A DNA stretch of 64,000 nucleotides from VAXT01 sp963827725 (GTDB lineage Bacteria; Actinomycetota; Thermoleophilia; Gaiellales; Gaiellaceae), in NCBI GenBank assembly GCA_963827725.1, contig CAWHBM010000001.1, forward strand, positions 806,001 to 870,000, read 5' to 3'. The notes under the pieces are model-generated. The model was not told where the DNA came from and ran no database searches. It was given only the letters and a program-made list of their open reading frames with translations. Shown here one piece after another: positions 25,945 to 35,075 of the stretch. Within the stretch, counting starts at the first letter, position 1, and each line of letters starts with the position of its first letter. The translations under genes were made by a program, and so were the position numbers.

Positions 25945-26921
25945 CGTTTCTCGGCCTCCGCCTCGCCGTCCTCATCGACGGGCTCCGCGGCGTGCCCGGT
26001 CAGCGTGAGGAAGACGTCGTCGAGCGTCGGCCGGCGAACGGCGATGTCGTCGATGCCGATGCCGGCCTCGTCGAGCCGTCTGACCGCCTCGGCGATCGCT
26101 CCCCGGCGTCGTTGAAGAGGCACTCGGATCAGGCCGTCCTCCGCGGTCGGGAGCTCGGCGCCGATGCCGGAGAGAACGCTGATCGCATCTTCGACTTGCC
26201 CGCCGTCCTCGAGCCGGATCTCGAGGCGGTCGCCGCCGACGCGGGCCTTGAGCTCGTCGGACGTGCCCTCGGCGATCAGGAGGCCGCGGTCGATGACGGC
26301 GATGCGGTCGGCGAGGCGATCGGCCTCGTCGAGGTCCTGGGTGGTGAGCAGCACCGTGGTGCCTTTGGCGACGAGCTCCTCGATCGCCTTCCACAATGCG
26401 ATGCGGCTGCGGATGTCGAGACCCGTCGTCGGCTCGTCGAGGAAGAGGACGGGTGGGCGGGCGACAAGGGCGGCACCGAGGTCGAGGCGGCGGCGCATCC
26501 CGCCCGAGTAGGTGCGCACGAGTCGGTCGGCCGCTTCGGACAGGTCGAAGTCGGCGAGCAGCTCGCGTGCGCGCTCGCCGGAGGGGCGGCGGCCGAGGTG
26601 GTAGAGCCGGCCGACCATCTCGAGGTTCTCGAATCCCGTCAGGTTCTCGTCGACGGCTGCGTACTGGCCGGCCAGGCCGATCCGTTCGCGCACCTTGCCT
26701 GCGTCGCGGACCACGTCGAGGCCGGTGACCCGCGCCGAGCCTGCGTCCGGCCGCAGCAGCGTGGTCAGGATCCGTACGGCGGTGGTCTTGCCGGCGCCGT
26801 TCGGCCCGAGGAGTCCGAAGACGCTTCCCGCTTCGACGTGGAGATCGACGCCCCGCAGAGCCTCGACGTCGCCGTAGCTCTTGCGGAGCCCCTCGGTCTC
26901 GATTGAGGCTTGGCCGGGCAT
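25941..26921 (-). CDS. ABC ATP-binding protein, DrrA family
   Basis: The ATPase of a DrrAB-type exporter. Walker A is GLLGPNGAGKTT, the signature is TYSGGMRRRLDLG, Walker B is LFLDEPTTGLD, and the DrrA-specific C-terminal domain ends IDDIAVRRPTLDDVFLTLTGH. The tail is acidic (EPVDEDGEAEAE). The length is 326 aa. A TAGCTT box sits exactly 6 nt before the ATG on the minus strand, with no ribosome site, suggesting leaderless translation. It is divergent from a lipoprotein gene. Confidence 0.94.
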   Translation of the reverse strand: MPGQASIETEGLRKSYGDVEALRGVDLHVEAGSVFGLLGPNGAGKTTAVRILTTLLRPDAGSARVTGLDVVRDAGKVRERIGLAGQYAAVDENLTGFENLEMVGRLYHLGRRPSGERARELLADFDLSEAADRLVRTYSGGMRRRLDLGAALVARPPVLFLDEPTTGLDIRSRIALWKAIEELVAKGTTVLLTTQDLDEADRLADRIAVIDRGLLIAEGTSDELKARVGGDRLEIRLEDGGQVEDAISVLSGIGAELPTAEDGLIRVPLQRRRGAIAEAVRRLDEAGIGIDDIAVRRPTLDDVFLTLTGHAAEPVDEDGEAEAEKR

Positions 26922-26941
26922 CGTCGAAAGCTAGCGGAGAC

Positions 26942-26969
26942 TTGCGCTTCCTTGGGCTGCCCCTATGAT
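26942..26969 (+). promoter_or_regulatory. Putative promoter of the lipoprotein gene
   Basis: TTGCGC (26942-26947), a 16-nt spacer, then TATGAT (26964-26969). The ATG at 26976 begins 6 nt after the -10 box, so transcription should start at or next to the start codon. Confidence 0.55.
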
Positions 26970-26975
26970 CCACAA

Positions 26976-27566
26976 ATGCCTAACCCACTGCGCCTCCTTT
27001 GTCTCACGCTCAGCTCCCTCGTGCTCGTGGCCTGCGGAGGGGGCGATTCGGGGCAAAGCGATTCCAGCATGGAAGGTGAGGATCCCCGGGCCGGGTACTT
27101 CCATGCGGCGGACAGCGCCAACCTCAATCCGCCTCTTGCGAAGTACAACGCAGCCTGGACGAAGTACGTCCAGACCGGCGATGCGTGCAGCAAGGAAGCC
27201 AGTCGTCTCTTCGCCGCGGGCGCGACGCCGCGTGCTGCGGTCAAGTGCCACTTCCGGGAGATCGGAGCGATCATCAAGGGCACCGCTGCCCTGCGAGCGG
27301 CCACGAGCGAACTCGACGGCGATTATCGCGAGGCCTGCGACATGCAGATCGAGGATTTCGCGACCAGCCTCGACGCACAGAAAGCAGCCTGGGAGCGCTT
27401 GAACGACGACTGGACAACGTACGCCAACGGCAAGGCTGCACCTGCAGGAATACAGCAGCATGCCGACACGGCCGGCAAGCAGAGCCAGCAGTTCGTCAAG
27501 GACGAGGTCCCCGCTCTGACGAATGCCTGCTACATCGAGTCCGATATCGCCCCAAGCGACAGTTAG
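26976..27566 (+). CDS. Putative lipoprotein, helical
   Basis: 196 aa. A lipoprotein signal (LLCLTLSSLVLVACGGG) is followed by a short Ser/Gly linker and an alpha-helical domain with four further Cys residues (GDACSKEASR, VKCHFREIG, EACDMQIED, TNACYIESD) that could form two disulfides outside the cell. No family is recognised. Other starts upstream in the same frame lack support; ATG 26976 directly follows the -10 box and gives a proper signal peptide. Confidence 0.75.
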   Translation: MPNPLRLLCLTLSSLVLVACGGGDSGQSDSSMEGEDPRAGYFHAADSANLNPPLAKYNAAWTKYVQTGDACSKEASRLFAAGATPRAAVKCHFREIGAIIKGTAALRAATSELDGDYREACDMQIEDFATSLDAQKAAWERLNDDWTTYANGKAAPAGIQQHADTAGKQSQQFVKDEVPALTNACYIESDIAPSDS

Positions 27567-27602
27567 AGCCCGCCAGGTCAGATCAGTAAGGGGGCGAGCG
27601 CT

Positions 27603-27896
27603 TCACTCGTCGAGTTGAACGACGATCCCGCCGAAGCGGTGCTCGCCCGCAACGCACCGCCTGCCCTTCACCCAGCACGTTCCGCTCTCCACGCGAAGCC
27701 AGACGCCCTCGTCCTCGACCTCAGCGATGAAGCCTGAGCCGAGGAGCGTCTCGTTCTGGAACCGCGGCCGTCCACGCTCGTCGCGCGCCAAAGCTCCGCA
27801 GGACACGCAGAGCAGGTTCGGGTAGCGCTCCCAGCTCCCGACCGGCGCTGCGCAGATGGGACACGGGCTCGTGTTGGACACGGCGGGAGTATTCAC
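27603..27896 (-). CDS. Small zinc-ribbon protein
   Basis: 97 aa. The N-terminus holds a treble Cys pattern (SPCPICAAPVGSWERYPNLLCVSCGALARD) typical of a zinc ribbon. It is followed by a beta-rich region (RFQNETLLGSGFIAEVEDEG) and a second Cys pair (SGTCWVKGRRCVAGEHRFGGIVVQ). Similar small proteins with unknown role occur in several phyla. The start is GTG 27894-27896. It is followed by no coupled gene on this strand. Confidence 0.7.
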   Translation of the reverse strand: MNTPAVSNTSPCPICAAPVGSWERYPNLLCVSCGALARDERGRPRFQNETLLGSGFIAEVEDEGVWLRVESGTCWVKGRRCVAGEHRFGGIVVQLDE

Positions 27897-27939
27897 GGCG
27901 TGCCCTCAGTCAGGGAGGCTGCCCGCCATCGCGTGTGAA

Positions 27940-28440
27940 TTAACTCTCGAGCAAGTCGAGCCGCCAGTCGTTGCATTGCACGAAACCGCCGCGTGCGGCT
28001 GGAAAATCGATCACCTCCAGGAGCGTGAAGCCCACCTTTCGGCAGATCGCGTTCGACGGTTCGTTCTCGACCATCGGGTAGGCGTGAACGAAACGATGCT
28101 CCCTCTCCGCTCTGGCCCGCTCGATCGCCTGAGTGGTGGCCATCGTCGCAATGCCTCGTCCCTGGAAGCCCGGAAGCACCGACCAGCCGATCTCGTAGAC
28201 CTGCTCGTCGTGCCAGGGCCGCTCCCAGTAGCCGACCCACCCGACACCCTCGCCCGCTGCCTCGTCGACGATCTTGAACTGCCGTGAGCCCGGCCGCTCG
28301 TAGCGGGTCTGTCGTTCGGCGATCTTCTCCGGGCTCTCGGGGCCGCCGACCCACTCCGTCATCGCCGGGTCGCCCAGCAGCTTTCCGAGGAGCGGGAGGT
28401 CGCCTGCGCCCCAGGGCTCGAGACGTACCACTTGCCCCAT
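27940..28440 (-). CDS. GNAT-family N-acetyltransferase (RimJ/RimL-like)
   Basis: 166 aa. A GCN5-related acyltransferase fold with N-terminal VVRLEPWGAGDLPLLGKLLGD, central VYEIGWSVLPGFQGRGIATMA (acetyl-CoA pyrophosphate loop Q/RxxGxG/A) and NAICRKVGFTLLEV near the end. The substrate is unknown, possibly an amine of a small molecule or protein N-terminus. The start could be GTG 28443 or ATG 28440. Confidence 0.88.
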   Translation of the reverse strand: MGQVVRLEPWGAGDLPLLGKLLGDPAMTEWVGGPESPEKIAERQTRYERPGSRQFKIVDEAAGEGVGWVGYWERPWHDEQVYEIGWSVLPGFQGRGIATMATTQAIERARAEREHRFVHAYPMVENEPSNAICRKVGFTLLEVIDFPAARGGFVQCNDWRLDLLES

Positions 28441-28450
28441 CACTACACCG

Positions 28451-30724
28451 TCAGCGGGGAATGGTCCGCCTGGAGGCCGTCAGCGGGGCTTCGCGGTCGT
28501 GCGGCGACTCGATCGTGATGTCCGGCAGCAGTCGGTCGAGCCAGCGCGGCATGTACCAGGACTTTTCGCCCAACATGGTGAGGAGCGAAGGCACCAGCGT
28601 CATCCGTACGACCAACGCGTCCGTCAGGATCGCGATCGCGAGCAGAAGCCCGAACTCCTTCGAGATGCGATCGGCCGTGAGGATGAAGGCCGCAAAGACC
28701 GTCCCCATGATCACGGCCGCAGCCACGACGACGCGTCCGATGGCCGCGATCCCGTGCTCGACGGCCTCCCGCGTCGGCAGGCCGTGCACGTGCTCCTCTC
28801 GGATGCGGCTCATGAGGAAGACCATGTAGTCCATCGAGAGCCCGAAGAGGATTGCGAACGCGATCGGGGGCACAAACGTCTCGATTGGCCCGGTCCGGTC
28901 GAGGCCCGTGAGGCCGAGCAGGTGTCCCTCCTGCACGACGAGCGTGAGCACCCCGAAGCCCGCGAACGCCGACAGAATCGTCGTCAGCGCCGCCGTCAGC
29001 GAGATCACGATCGATCTGAACGCCATCGCCAGCAGGATGAATGTCACGCCGATCACGTAGAGCAGGAAGAGCGGCAAGCGCTCCATGATCCGCTCGGCGA
29101 TGTCTTTGAACGCTGCTGTCAGGCCCGAGACATAGGCGACCGCATCGCCGCCCTCGGTCGCCGCCGGCACGACGTCTCGTCGCAGGCGGTCGACGAGCTT
29201 GTCCGTCGCTTCGTCCTGAGGCGCGGAATCCGGCGTCACGAAGACAAGCGCGACTGTGTTCTCGTCGTTGAACTGCGGCTCGCCTGCGGAGGCCACGCCG
29301 TCGAGCCCTTGCACGCGATCAAAGATCTTCTGTGGAGCCTGCGCGTCGCCGTTCACATCCACGACGATCGGGATCGGGCTGTTGAAGCCGGCCCCGAAGC
29401 CCTCGGCGAGCAGGTCGTAGGCCCTGCGCGCCGTCTGCTCCTTCGGCTGGGTGCCCTGGTCCGAGGCCCCCAAGTGCACCAGCCCCGAAGTCGCCGCCAG
29501 GGACAAGACGAAGAGCAGCGAGACCACGAAGACCGCGCGCGCGTGGGCCGTGACGAAGCGACCCCAGCGAGCGATCATCGTCTTCTCCCGCGCCTCATCG
29601 GAGTCGTCGAGCGGGGGCAGGAAGGGCACCTTCAGCCGGTCGACCTTGTGCCCGAGCAGCCGGAGCACTGCGATCAGCAGCGAGTTCGCGATCAGCACGG
29701 TGGTAAGGACGCCGAGCGCGGAGCCGATGCCGAGCTTGGTGACGAAGTCGAGGCCGAAGAAGGCCAGTCCCGTGACCGAGATCGCAACCGTCAGGCCGGC
29801 GAAGAGCACGGCCCGGCCCGCAGTGGAGCCGGCCTCGGCTGCGGCGTCGGCCGGTGACAGCCCTTCGTGCAGGAACTGTCTGAAGCGGGTGACGATGAAG
29901 AGCGAGTAGTCGATGCCGACACCGAGGCCGATCATCGACACGAGGAGTGGCGTGATCGTGTTGATGTCGGTGAGGCCGGCGAGGATGAACAGCAGGAGGA
30001 ACGCCGTCGCGAGTGCCGTGAGCGCCAGTGCGATCGGGATCAGCATCGCCACGATCGTGCGGAAGACGATGAGCAGCACGATCAGCGCCGCGAGCAAGCC
30101 GAGCAGCTCCTGCGTTCCCTGTTCGATGGGTGGGAACTCGGCTTCGCCGTTGTACTCGACCGTCACGTTCTCCGACTCGACGGCCTCGCGCACGGCTTCC
30201 TGAACGGCGAGGACCGCCTCGCGGTCCTTGTCGAAGATGATCCGGTCGAACTGGGCCTCCGCGTAGGCGATTCGGCCGTCGTCGGAGAACCTGTTCTCGT
30301 TGAAGGGGTCGCTGACGCTCTCGATGCCTGCCTCGTCCTCGGTTGGGTCGAACTTCGCCGATCGGAGGAGCGCGACCGCCTCCGTGATCGCCGCGCGGCG
30401 CTCCGGCGTGTCGAGCCGTTCGCCTTCGGGCGCCGCGAAGACGATGTTCAGCACACCGCCCTGCTCGGCTGCGAACTCGGCCTCGATCAGGTCGGTCGCC
30501 TTCTGGGTATCGGACCCTGGGATGTCGAACTGGTCGCGCAACGAGCCCCCGACCGTCCCGACGAGGATGACGAGGCCGGCGACGATGCCGATCCAGGCGA
30601 AGACGACGCGCCACGGATGCGTGGCGCAGGCTCGCATCCAGCGCGCAAGCGTCCCGGTCGAGAGACGATCGTGGGCCGCCCGCCGCTGCGTCGTGGAATC
30701 GCTTCTTCGGGTGTCTTCAGCCAT
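28451..30724 (-). CDS. MMPL/RND-family transporter
   Basis: 757 aa with the two-fold RND layout. TM1 (WRVVFAWIGIVAGLVILVG) leads to a large extracellular loop, then a block of TM helices with the family signature MIGLGVGIDYSLFIVTRFR. The second half repeats it: TM7 (FVVSLLFVLSLAATSGLV), a loop, and helices with LFGLSMDYMVFLMSRIREE. The conserved Asp-Tyr pairs (GIDYS, SMDYM) are expected to carry protons. Substrates are usually lipids or hydrophobic compounds. ATG 30724 follows GAGGACGC. It probably acts in export of envelope lipids. Confidence 0.94.
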   Translation of the reverse strand: MAEDTRRSDSTTQRRAAHDRLSTGTLARWMRACATHPWRVVFAWIGIVAGLVILVGTVGGSLRDQFDIPGSDTQKATDLIEAEFAAEQGGVLNIVFAAPEGERLDTPERRAAITEAVALLRSAKFDPTEDEAGIESVSDPFNENRFSDDGRIAYAEAQFDRIIFDKDREAVLAVQEAVREAVESENVTVEYNGEAEFPPIEQGTQELLGLLAALIVLLIVFRTIVAMLIPIALALTALATAFLLLFILAGLTDINTITPLLVSMIGLGVGIDYSLFIVTRFRQFLHEGLSPADAAAEAGSTAGRAVLFAGLTVAISVTGLAFFGLDFVTKLGIGSALGVLTTVLIANSLLIAVLRLLGHKVDRLKVPFLPPLDDSDEAREKTMIARWGRFVTAHARAVFVVSLLFVLSLAATSGLVHLGASDQGTQPKEQTARRAYDLLAEGFGAGFNSPIPIVVDVNGDAQAPQKIFDRVQGLDGVASAGEPQFNDENTVALVFVTPDSAPQDEATDKLVDRLRRDVVPAATEGGDAVAYVSGLTAAFKDIAERIMERLPLFLLYVIGVTFILLAMAFRSIVISLTAALTTILSAFAGFGVLTLVVQEGHLLGLTGLDRTGPIETFVPPIAFAILFGLSMDYMVFLMSRIREEHVHGLPTREAVEHGIAAIGRVVVAAAVIMGTVFAAFILTADRISKEFGLLLAIAILTDALVVRMTLVPSLLTMLGEKSWYMPRWLDRLLPDITIESPHDREAPLTASRRTIPR

Positions 30725-30790
30725 GCGTCCTCGTGGCACCCTACTGACCGCGCGGCACCAGGCGCCGGCCGTTCACCAGACCGCAACCCT

Positions 30791-32656
30791 CTAGGCCGGT
30801 GCCACGTCCCGTTCGCGCTTGCGGCGCGAGCTCATGGTCTGCCGCTTGCCCGCCTCGAGCTCGACCTTTCGCAGGCGAATGCTCTTCGGAGTCACCTCGA
30901 CGGCCTCGTCTTCCCGGATGAACTCCAGGGCCTGCTCGAGCGAGAGGGGACGGGGAGGGATGAGCCGGACGAGCTCGTCCGCGGTCGAGGAGCGCATGTT
31001 CGTCAGCTTCTTCTCCTTCGTGGCGTTGACGTCGAGATCCTCGCCCCGCGCGTTCTCGCCGACGACCATGCCTTCGTAGACCTCCGCGCGTGGGCCGACG
31101 AAGAGCGACCCGCGCTCCTGAAGCGCCGAGATGGCGAAGGCGGTCGCTTGCCCTCTTCGGTCGGCGACGAGGCTGCCGGTCGGCCGCGTGCGCATCTCGC
31201 CGTGCCACGGCTCCCAGCGGTCGAAGACGTGGTGCAGGATCCCCGCGCCGCGCGTCTCGGTGAGGAACTCGGTGCGGAAGCCGATCAGCCCGCGCGCCGG
31301 CACGAGGTACTCCATCCGCGCCCAGCCGGTGCCGTGGTTGACCATCTGCTGCATCCGGCCCTTTCGCAGCGCGAGCATCTGCGTGACGACTCCGATGTAC
31401 TCCTCGGGGACGTCGATCGCGACGCGTTCCACGGGCTCGTTCTTTTTTCCGTCGATCTCGCGGGTCAGCACCTCCGGCTTGCCGACGGTGAGCTCGAACC
31501 CCTCTCGTCGCATGATCTCGACGAGCACCGCGAGCTGGAGCTCGCCGCGTCCCTGTACCTCCCAGACGTCAGGGCTCTCCGTCGGCTGTACGCGCAGGGA
31601 GACGTTCCCGACGAGCTCCCGCTCGAGCCGGGCGATGAGCGCGCTCGCCGTTACCTTGTCGCCTTCGGTTCCGGCGAGCGGAGACGTGTTGATTCCCAGC
31701 GTCACCGCCAGGGACGGCTCGTCGACGGTGCTGACCGGAAGCGGCCGTGGGTCATCCGGGTCGGCGATCGTCTCGCCGATCGTGACCTCCGGAAGCCCGG
31801 CGAGCGCGACGATTTCGCCGGGACCGGCTTCGTCGGCTGGGACGCGGTCGAGGGCCTCCGTGACGTAGAGCTCGGTCACCATTGCCTTCTCGATCGTCCC
31901 GTCGGCCCGGCACCAAGCGACCTGTTCGCCCTTTCGGATCGTCCCGTGCTGGACTCGCAGCAGGGCGAGGCGACCCACGTAGGGCGAAGCGTCGAGGTTC
32001 GTGACGAGGGCCTGCAAGGGATGCTCCGGGTCGTAGGAAGGAGGCGGGACCGTCGCAAGCAGCGTTTCGATGAGCGGCCGGAGGTCGGAGGCGAGCTCGT
32101 CGGCCTCCAAGCCGGCCCGGCCCTCGCGAGCGTTCGCGTACACGATCGGGAAATCGATCTGCGCCTCGTCGGCGTCGAGATCGAGGAAGAGCTCGTAGAC
32201 CTCGTTGACCACCTCCGCGGGGCGCGCGTCCGGCCGATCGACCTTGTTCACGACGAGAACGACCGGGAGCCGCGCCTCGAGCGCCTTACGCAGCACGAAC
32301 CGCGTTTGCGGCAGCGGCCCCTCGCTCGCGTCGACGAGGAGCAGCACCCCGTCGACCATTGTGAGACCGCGCTCGACTTCGCCTCCGAAGTCCGCGTGCC
32401 CAGGCGTGTCGATGATGTTCACCTTCGTGTCGCCGATCTGGACCGCCGTGTTCTTGGCGAGGATCGTGATGCCCTTCTCCCGCTCGAGGTCCATCGAGTC
32501 CATCACGCGCTCGGCGACGTCCTGGTTCGCCCGGAAGGACCCGGATTGCCAGAGCAGGGCATCGACGAGGGTGGTCTTGCCGTGATCGACGTGCGCGACG
32601 ATCGCGACGTTCCGCAGATCGTCGCGAGTTGCGAGGGATGGGGCGGATGCAGCCAC
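30791..32656 (-). CDS. typA: Translational GTPase TypA/BipA
   Basis: A ribosome-binding GTPase involved in assembly and stress adaptation. G motifs: VAHVDHGKTTL (G1), GITI (G2), DTPGHADF (G3), NKVD (G4). The EF-G-like domains II, III and V and the TypA-specific C-terminal domain (SSTADELVRLIPPRPLSLEQALEFI) follow. The Arg/Lys-rich tail SSRRKRERDVAP extends the usual end. The length is 621 aa. GTG 32654-32656 gives the conserved N-terminus, and a TAGGGT box ends 8 nt before it. It is divergent from greA with both -10-like boxes in a 33-nt gap. Confidence 0.96.
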   Translation of the reverse strand: MAASAPSLATRDDLRNVAIVAHVDHGKTTLVDALLWQSGSFRANQDVAERVMDSMDLEREKGITILAKNTAVQIGDTKVNIIDTPGHADFGGEVERGLTMVDGVLLLVDASEGPLPQTRFVLRKALEARLPVVLVVNKVDRPDARPAEVVNEVYELFLDLDADEAQIDFPIVYANAREGRAGLEADELASDLRPLIETLLATVPPPSYDPEHPLQALVTNLDASPYVGRLALLRVQHGTIRKGEQVAWCRADGTIEKAMVTELYVTEALDRVPADEAGPGEIVALAGLPEVTIGETIADPDDPRPLPVSTVDEPSLAVTLGINTSPLAGTEGDKVTASALIARLERELVGNVSLRVQPTESPDVWEVQGRGELQLAVLVEIMRREGFELTVGKPEVLTREIDGKKNEPVERVAIDVPEEYIGVVTQMLALRKGRMQQMVNHGTGWARMEYLVPARGLIGFRTEFLTETRGAGILHHVFDRWEPWHGEMRTRPTGSLVADRRGQATAFAISALQERGSLFVGPRAEVYEGMVVGENARGEDLDVNATKEKKLTNMRSSTADELVRLIPPRPLSLEQALEFIREDEAVEVTPKSIRLRKVELEAGKRQTMSSRRKRERDVAPA

Positions 32657-32689
32657 GAGCAGCCACCCTAGCGGCGGTACGCTCCAGCA

Positions 32690-33139
32690 ATGCCCAGCGA
32701 CAAGCCGGAACCGATGACCTCCTCCCAGAAGAGCCAACTCGAGTCGGAGCTCGCCGAGCTCGAAGGCCCTCGCCGCGCTGAGGCCATCCAGGCGATCGCA
32801 ACGGCACGAAGCTTCGGTGACCTGTCGGAGAACTTCGAGTACCACGCCGCGAAGAACGAACAGGGCCTGCTGGAGCATCGGATCAGGACTATTCGGGACC
32901 GGCTGACCAGGGCCGTGCTCGTCGACGCGCCAGCGGCGGGTGGAGAGGTGGGGATCGGCTCGAAGGTCGAGGTCGAGGATGAAAAGGGCGAGCGGATGAC
33001 TGTCGAGATCTCGAGCGTCGGCGGCGTCTCGCCGGACTCGCCGCTCGGCCGCGCGCTCCTCGGAGCGAAGCCGGGCGAAGAGGTCGAGGTTGGAGCGCCC
33101 CGAGGCTCTTGGCGCGCCCGCATCGTCTCGATCAGCTAG
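32690..33139 (+). CDS. greA: Transcription elongation factor GreA
   Basis: Rescues backtracked RNA polymerase by stimulating RNA cleavage. The N-terminal coiled coil (SQLESELAELEGPRRAEAIQ) has the acidic tip in the GDLSENFEYHAAKNEQ region, and the FKBP-like C-terminal domain ends DSPLGRALLGAKPGEEVEV. It is 149 aa, slightly short. ATG 32690 sits exactly 6 nt after TACGCT, suggesting leaderless translation. It is convergent with the GrpB-fold gene by a 4-nt overlap. Confidence 0.93.
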   Translation: MPSDKPEPMTSSQKSQLESELAELEGPRRAEAIQAIATARSFGDLSENFEYHAAKNEQGLLEHRIRTIRDRLTRAVLVDAPAAGGEVGIGSKVEVEDEKGERMTVEISSVGGVSPDSPLGRALLGAKPGEEVEVGAPRGSWRARIVSIS

Positions 33140-33693
33140 GCGTCAGACCTGGCGACGATCTCCTCGACCACTGCGGTCTTCGCGTCCGCATAGTCCTGCA
33201 CGTACTCCCACTTCTTCGTGGCGAGCTCCCGCTTGGTGCGCTCGTAGAGCTCTCGATCGGCCGCGTTGCTCCGGAGCCTGTCGCGGAAGCGGAGCATGCG
33301 GTCGATCTCGGGGCATCCTTCCGAGAAGACGTGCAGGTTCACGCTCGTGTCCGGCCCCTTGAAGACGCGGTGCTCGTACCAGTCGGGCTCCCGTATGCGC
33401 AGCACGTAGCCCGCCGCCTCCAGCGGCGGAACGTACGCGGCCTCGTCTGCGGAGTCGGGCACCGCCAGGGTGATGTCGATGATCGGCTTCGCCGCGAGGC
33501 CCGGCACTGACGTCGATCCCGTGTGCTCCAGAAGCCGAACGCGCGCTCCGAGCGCCGCGCGGATCCGCTCTGCCTCGCGCTCGAACAGCGTGGGCCAGGC
33601 CGGGTCGTAGTCGACGAGCTCGACCGGCTCCGTCAGCGGCTTGAGCTCGCCGATCGTGACCGCGCGGAGCTGCTCCTCGCGTTCCGACGTCAA
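33136..33693 (-). CDS. GrpB/UPF0157 family nucleotidyltransferase-fold protein
   Basis: 185 aa. The core has VELVDYDPAWPTLFEREAERI, a nucleotidyltransferase-like GSTSVPGLAAKPIIDITLAV and DWYEHRVFKG...NLHVFSEGCPEIDR, all typical of GrpB-type proteins, whose exact reaction is often unknown although some members resemble dephospho-CoA kinase fusions. It overlaps the upstream cupin gene by ATGA. Confidence 0.88.
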   Translation of the reverse strand: MTSEREEQLRAVTIGELKPLTEPVELVDYDPAWPTLFEREAERIRAALGARVRLLEHTGSTSVPGLAAKPIIDITLAVPDSADEAAYVPPLEAAGYVLRIREPDWYEHRVFKGPDTSVNLHVFSEGCPEIDRMLRFRDRLRSNAADRELYERTKRELATKKWEYVQDYADAKTAVVEEIVARSDA

Positions 33694-34217
33694 AGCGGCC
33701 AGGTCGCGCGAACCGGTGTGTACTCCTGTTCCCAGTCGCTGTAGGCCACGTTCGCCGCGTCCGTGTCCTCAGGCGACGAGGCGCCGTGGCGGGCGGCGAG
33801 CTCGCTCACGGGGTAGTGCAGCTTCACGTCGCCGCGGACGCCGACCATGAGGATCGCGCACGGCCCGTCTCCCGCGCCGATGAGGATGTGGTGCGTCCCG
33901 GCCGCGCAGTGGAAGAAGTCCCAGGCCTTGAGCCGCCGCTCTTGCTCCTCGACGAGGAGGATGCACTCGCCCGTGAGCACGAGGAAATCCTCCTGCACGT
34001 CCTCGGAGTGGTACTTCCCGTTCGGCTGGCCGGGCTGGAGGACGTGGACGCCGATCGCGTACTGCTCAAACCCGCTCTCCGGCTCGAAGTCGGACCACTC
34101 GCCGGCGTTCTCGCTTCGCATCCAGCGAGCCTCGGCGAGGTTGAGGACATACCAGCCCGGGCTCGCCGCGACCGCGCCTTCCTCCGTCCGCTCGATCTTC
34201 GCTTCCTCGACTCGCAC
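33690..34217 (-). CDS. Single-cupin protein
   Basis: 175 aa. One cupin barrel: EQYAIGVHVLQPGQPNGKYHSEDVQEDFLVL (His, Glu), ECILLVEEQERRLKAWDFFHCAAGTHHIL (second His) and ILMVGVRG. It is probably metal-binding; the substrate is unknown. The GTG start lies 6 nt after a TAGGGT box on the minus strand, and no ribosome site is present. It is coupled to the GrpB-fold gene. Confidence 0.82.
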   Translation of the reverse strand: MRVEEAKIERTEEGAVAASPGWYVLNLAEARWMRSENAGEWSDFEPESGFEQYAIGVHVLQPGQPNGKYHSEDVQEDFLVLTGECILLVEEQERRLKAWDFFHCAAGTHHILIGAGDGPCAILMVGVRGDVKLHYPVSELAARHGASSPEDTDAANVAYSDWEQEYTPVRATWPL

Positions 34218-34256
34218 GCGGGCACCCTAGCTCGCTCGGGCGAGTAGCATCGAGCG

Positions 34257-35075
34257 ATGGGCGATTCGGGATTCGTCGAGGCAGACGGCGGCAGGATCTA
34301 CTTCGAGGTCGAGGGCGACGGCCACCCGCTGCTCCTCATCCACGGTGGGCTGGGCACCCTTCGCATGTGGGACGAGCAGGTGCCCGCCTTCACCGAGCGC
34401 TACCGGGTAATCCGCTACGACACTCGCGGCTTCGGCCGCACGGAGACGGAAGACGTCGAGTTCACGAACCGCGGCGACGCGGCGGCCGTGCTCGATCATG
34501 TCGGCGCGTCAACGGCGTACGTCGTCGGCCAGTCCCGCGGCGGCGTGATTGCTCTCGACCTAACGCTCGACCGGCCGGACCGCGTGGATGCGCTGATCAG
34601 CGTCGCCGGGGGCGTGGGCGGCTACGAGTCGGAGCCTCCAGAGGGGGTCGAGCTACCTCCCTGGGACGAGATGGAGCGCCTGGAGGAGGCGAGGGACTGG
34701 GACTCGCTTGCCGAGCTAGAGACGCAGGTCTGGGTGGACGGCTGGGGCCAGCCGCGAGACCGGGTGGACACGGCGCTCCGCCGCCGGGTCAAAGACTGGA
34801 TCCTGGCCAATTACCGTGCAGACATCGCCTTCGGCAAGCCACAGCCGCTCGTGCCGCCGGCTGCGGAGCGACTCGGGGAGGTCGGCGTGCCGACCCTCGT
34901 GCTGATCGGCACCGTGGACGAGCTCGACTCGGTGCTCGCGGAACGCCATCTCGCGGCCTCGGTGCCTGGAGCCCGGGCGATCGAGTTCCCGGGCGTCGCG
35001 CACATGATCCACCTGGAGGAGCCGGAGCGCTTCACCGAGCTCGTGCTCGACTTTCTCGCTGAGCTCGACCGTTAA
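34257..35075 (+). CDS. Alpha/beta-hydrolase
   Basis: 272 aa. Oxyanion region HGGLGTLRMWDEQV, nucleophile elbow VGQSRGGVIALDL, an acid candidate in LVLIGTVDELDSVL and catalytic His in PGVAHMIHLEEPERF. It is an epoxide hydrolase/haloperoxidase-like fold with unknown substrate. The ATG lies exactly 6 nt after TAGCAT. It is convergent with the reductase gene by a 4-nt overlap. Confidence 0.9.
   Translation: MGDSGFVEADGGRIYFEVEGDGHPLLLIHGGLGTLRMWDEQVPAFTERYRVIRYDTRGFGRTETEDVEFTNRGDAAAVLDHVGASTAYVVGQSRGGVIALDLTLDRPDRVDALISVAGGVGGYESEPPEGVELPPWDEMERLEEARDWDSLAELETQVWVDGWGQPRDRVDTALRRRVKDWILANYRADIAFGKPQPLVPPAAERLGEVGVPTLVLIGTVDELDSVLAERHLAASVPGARAIEFPGVAHMIHLEEPERFTELVLDFLAELDR

Noticed and set aside
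29867..32671. 934-aa open frame on the plus strand over the MMPL and typA genes
   Set aside because: It is antisense to two well-identified genes, with Arg/Glu/Asp-rich composition typical of shadow frames in GC-rich DNA and no domain.
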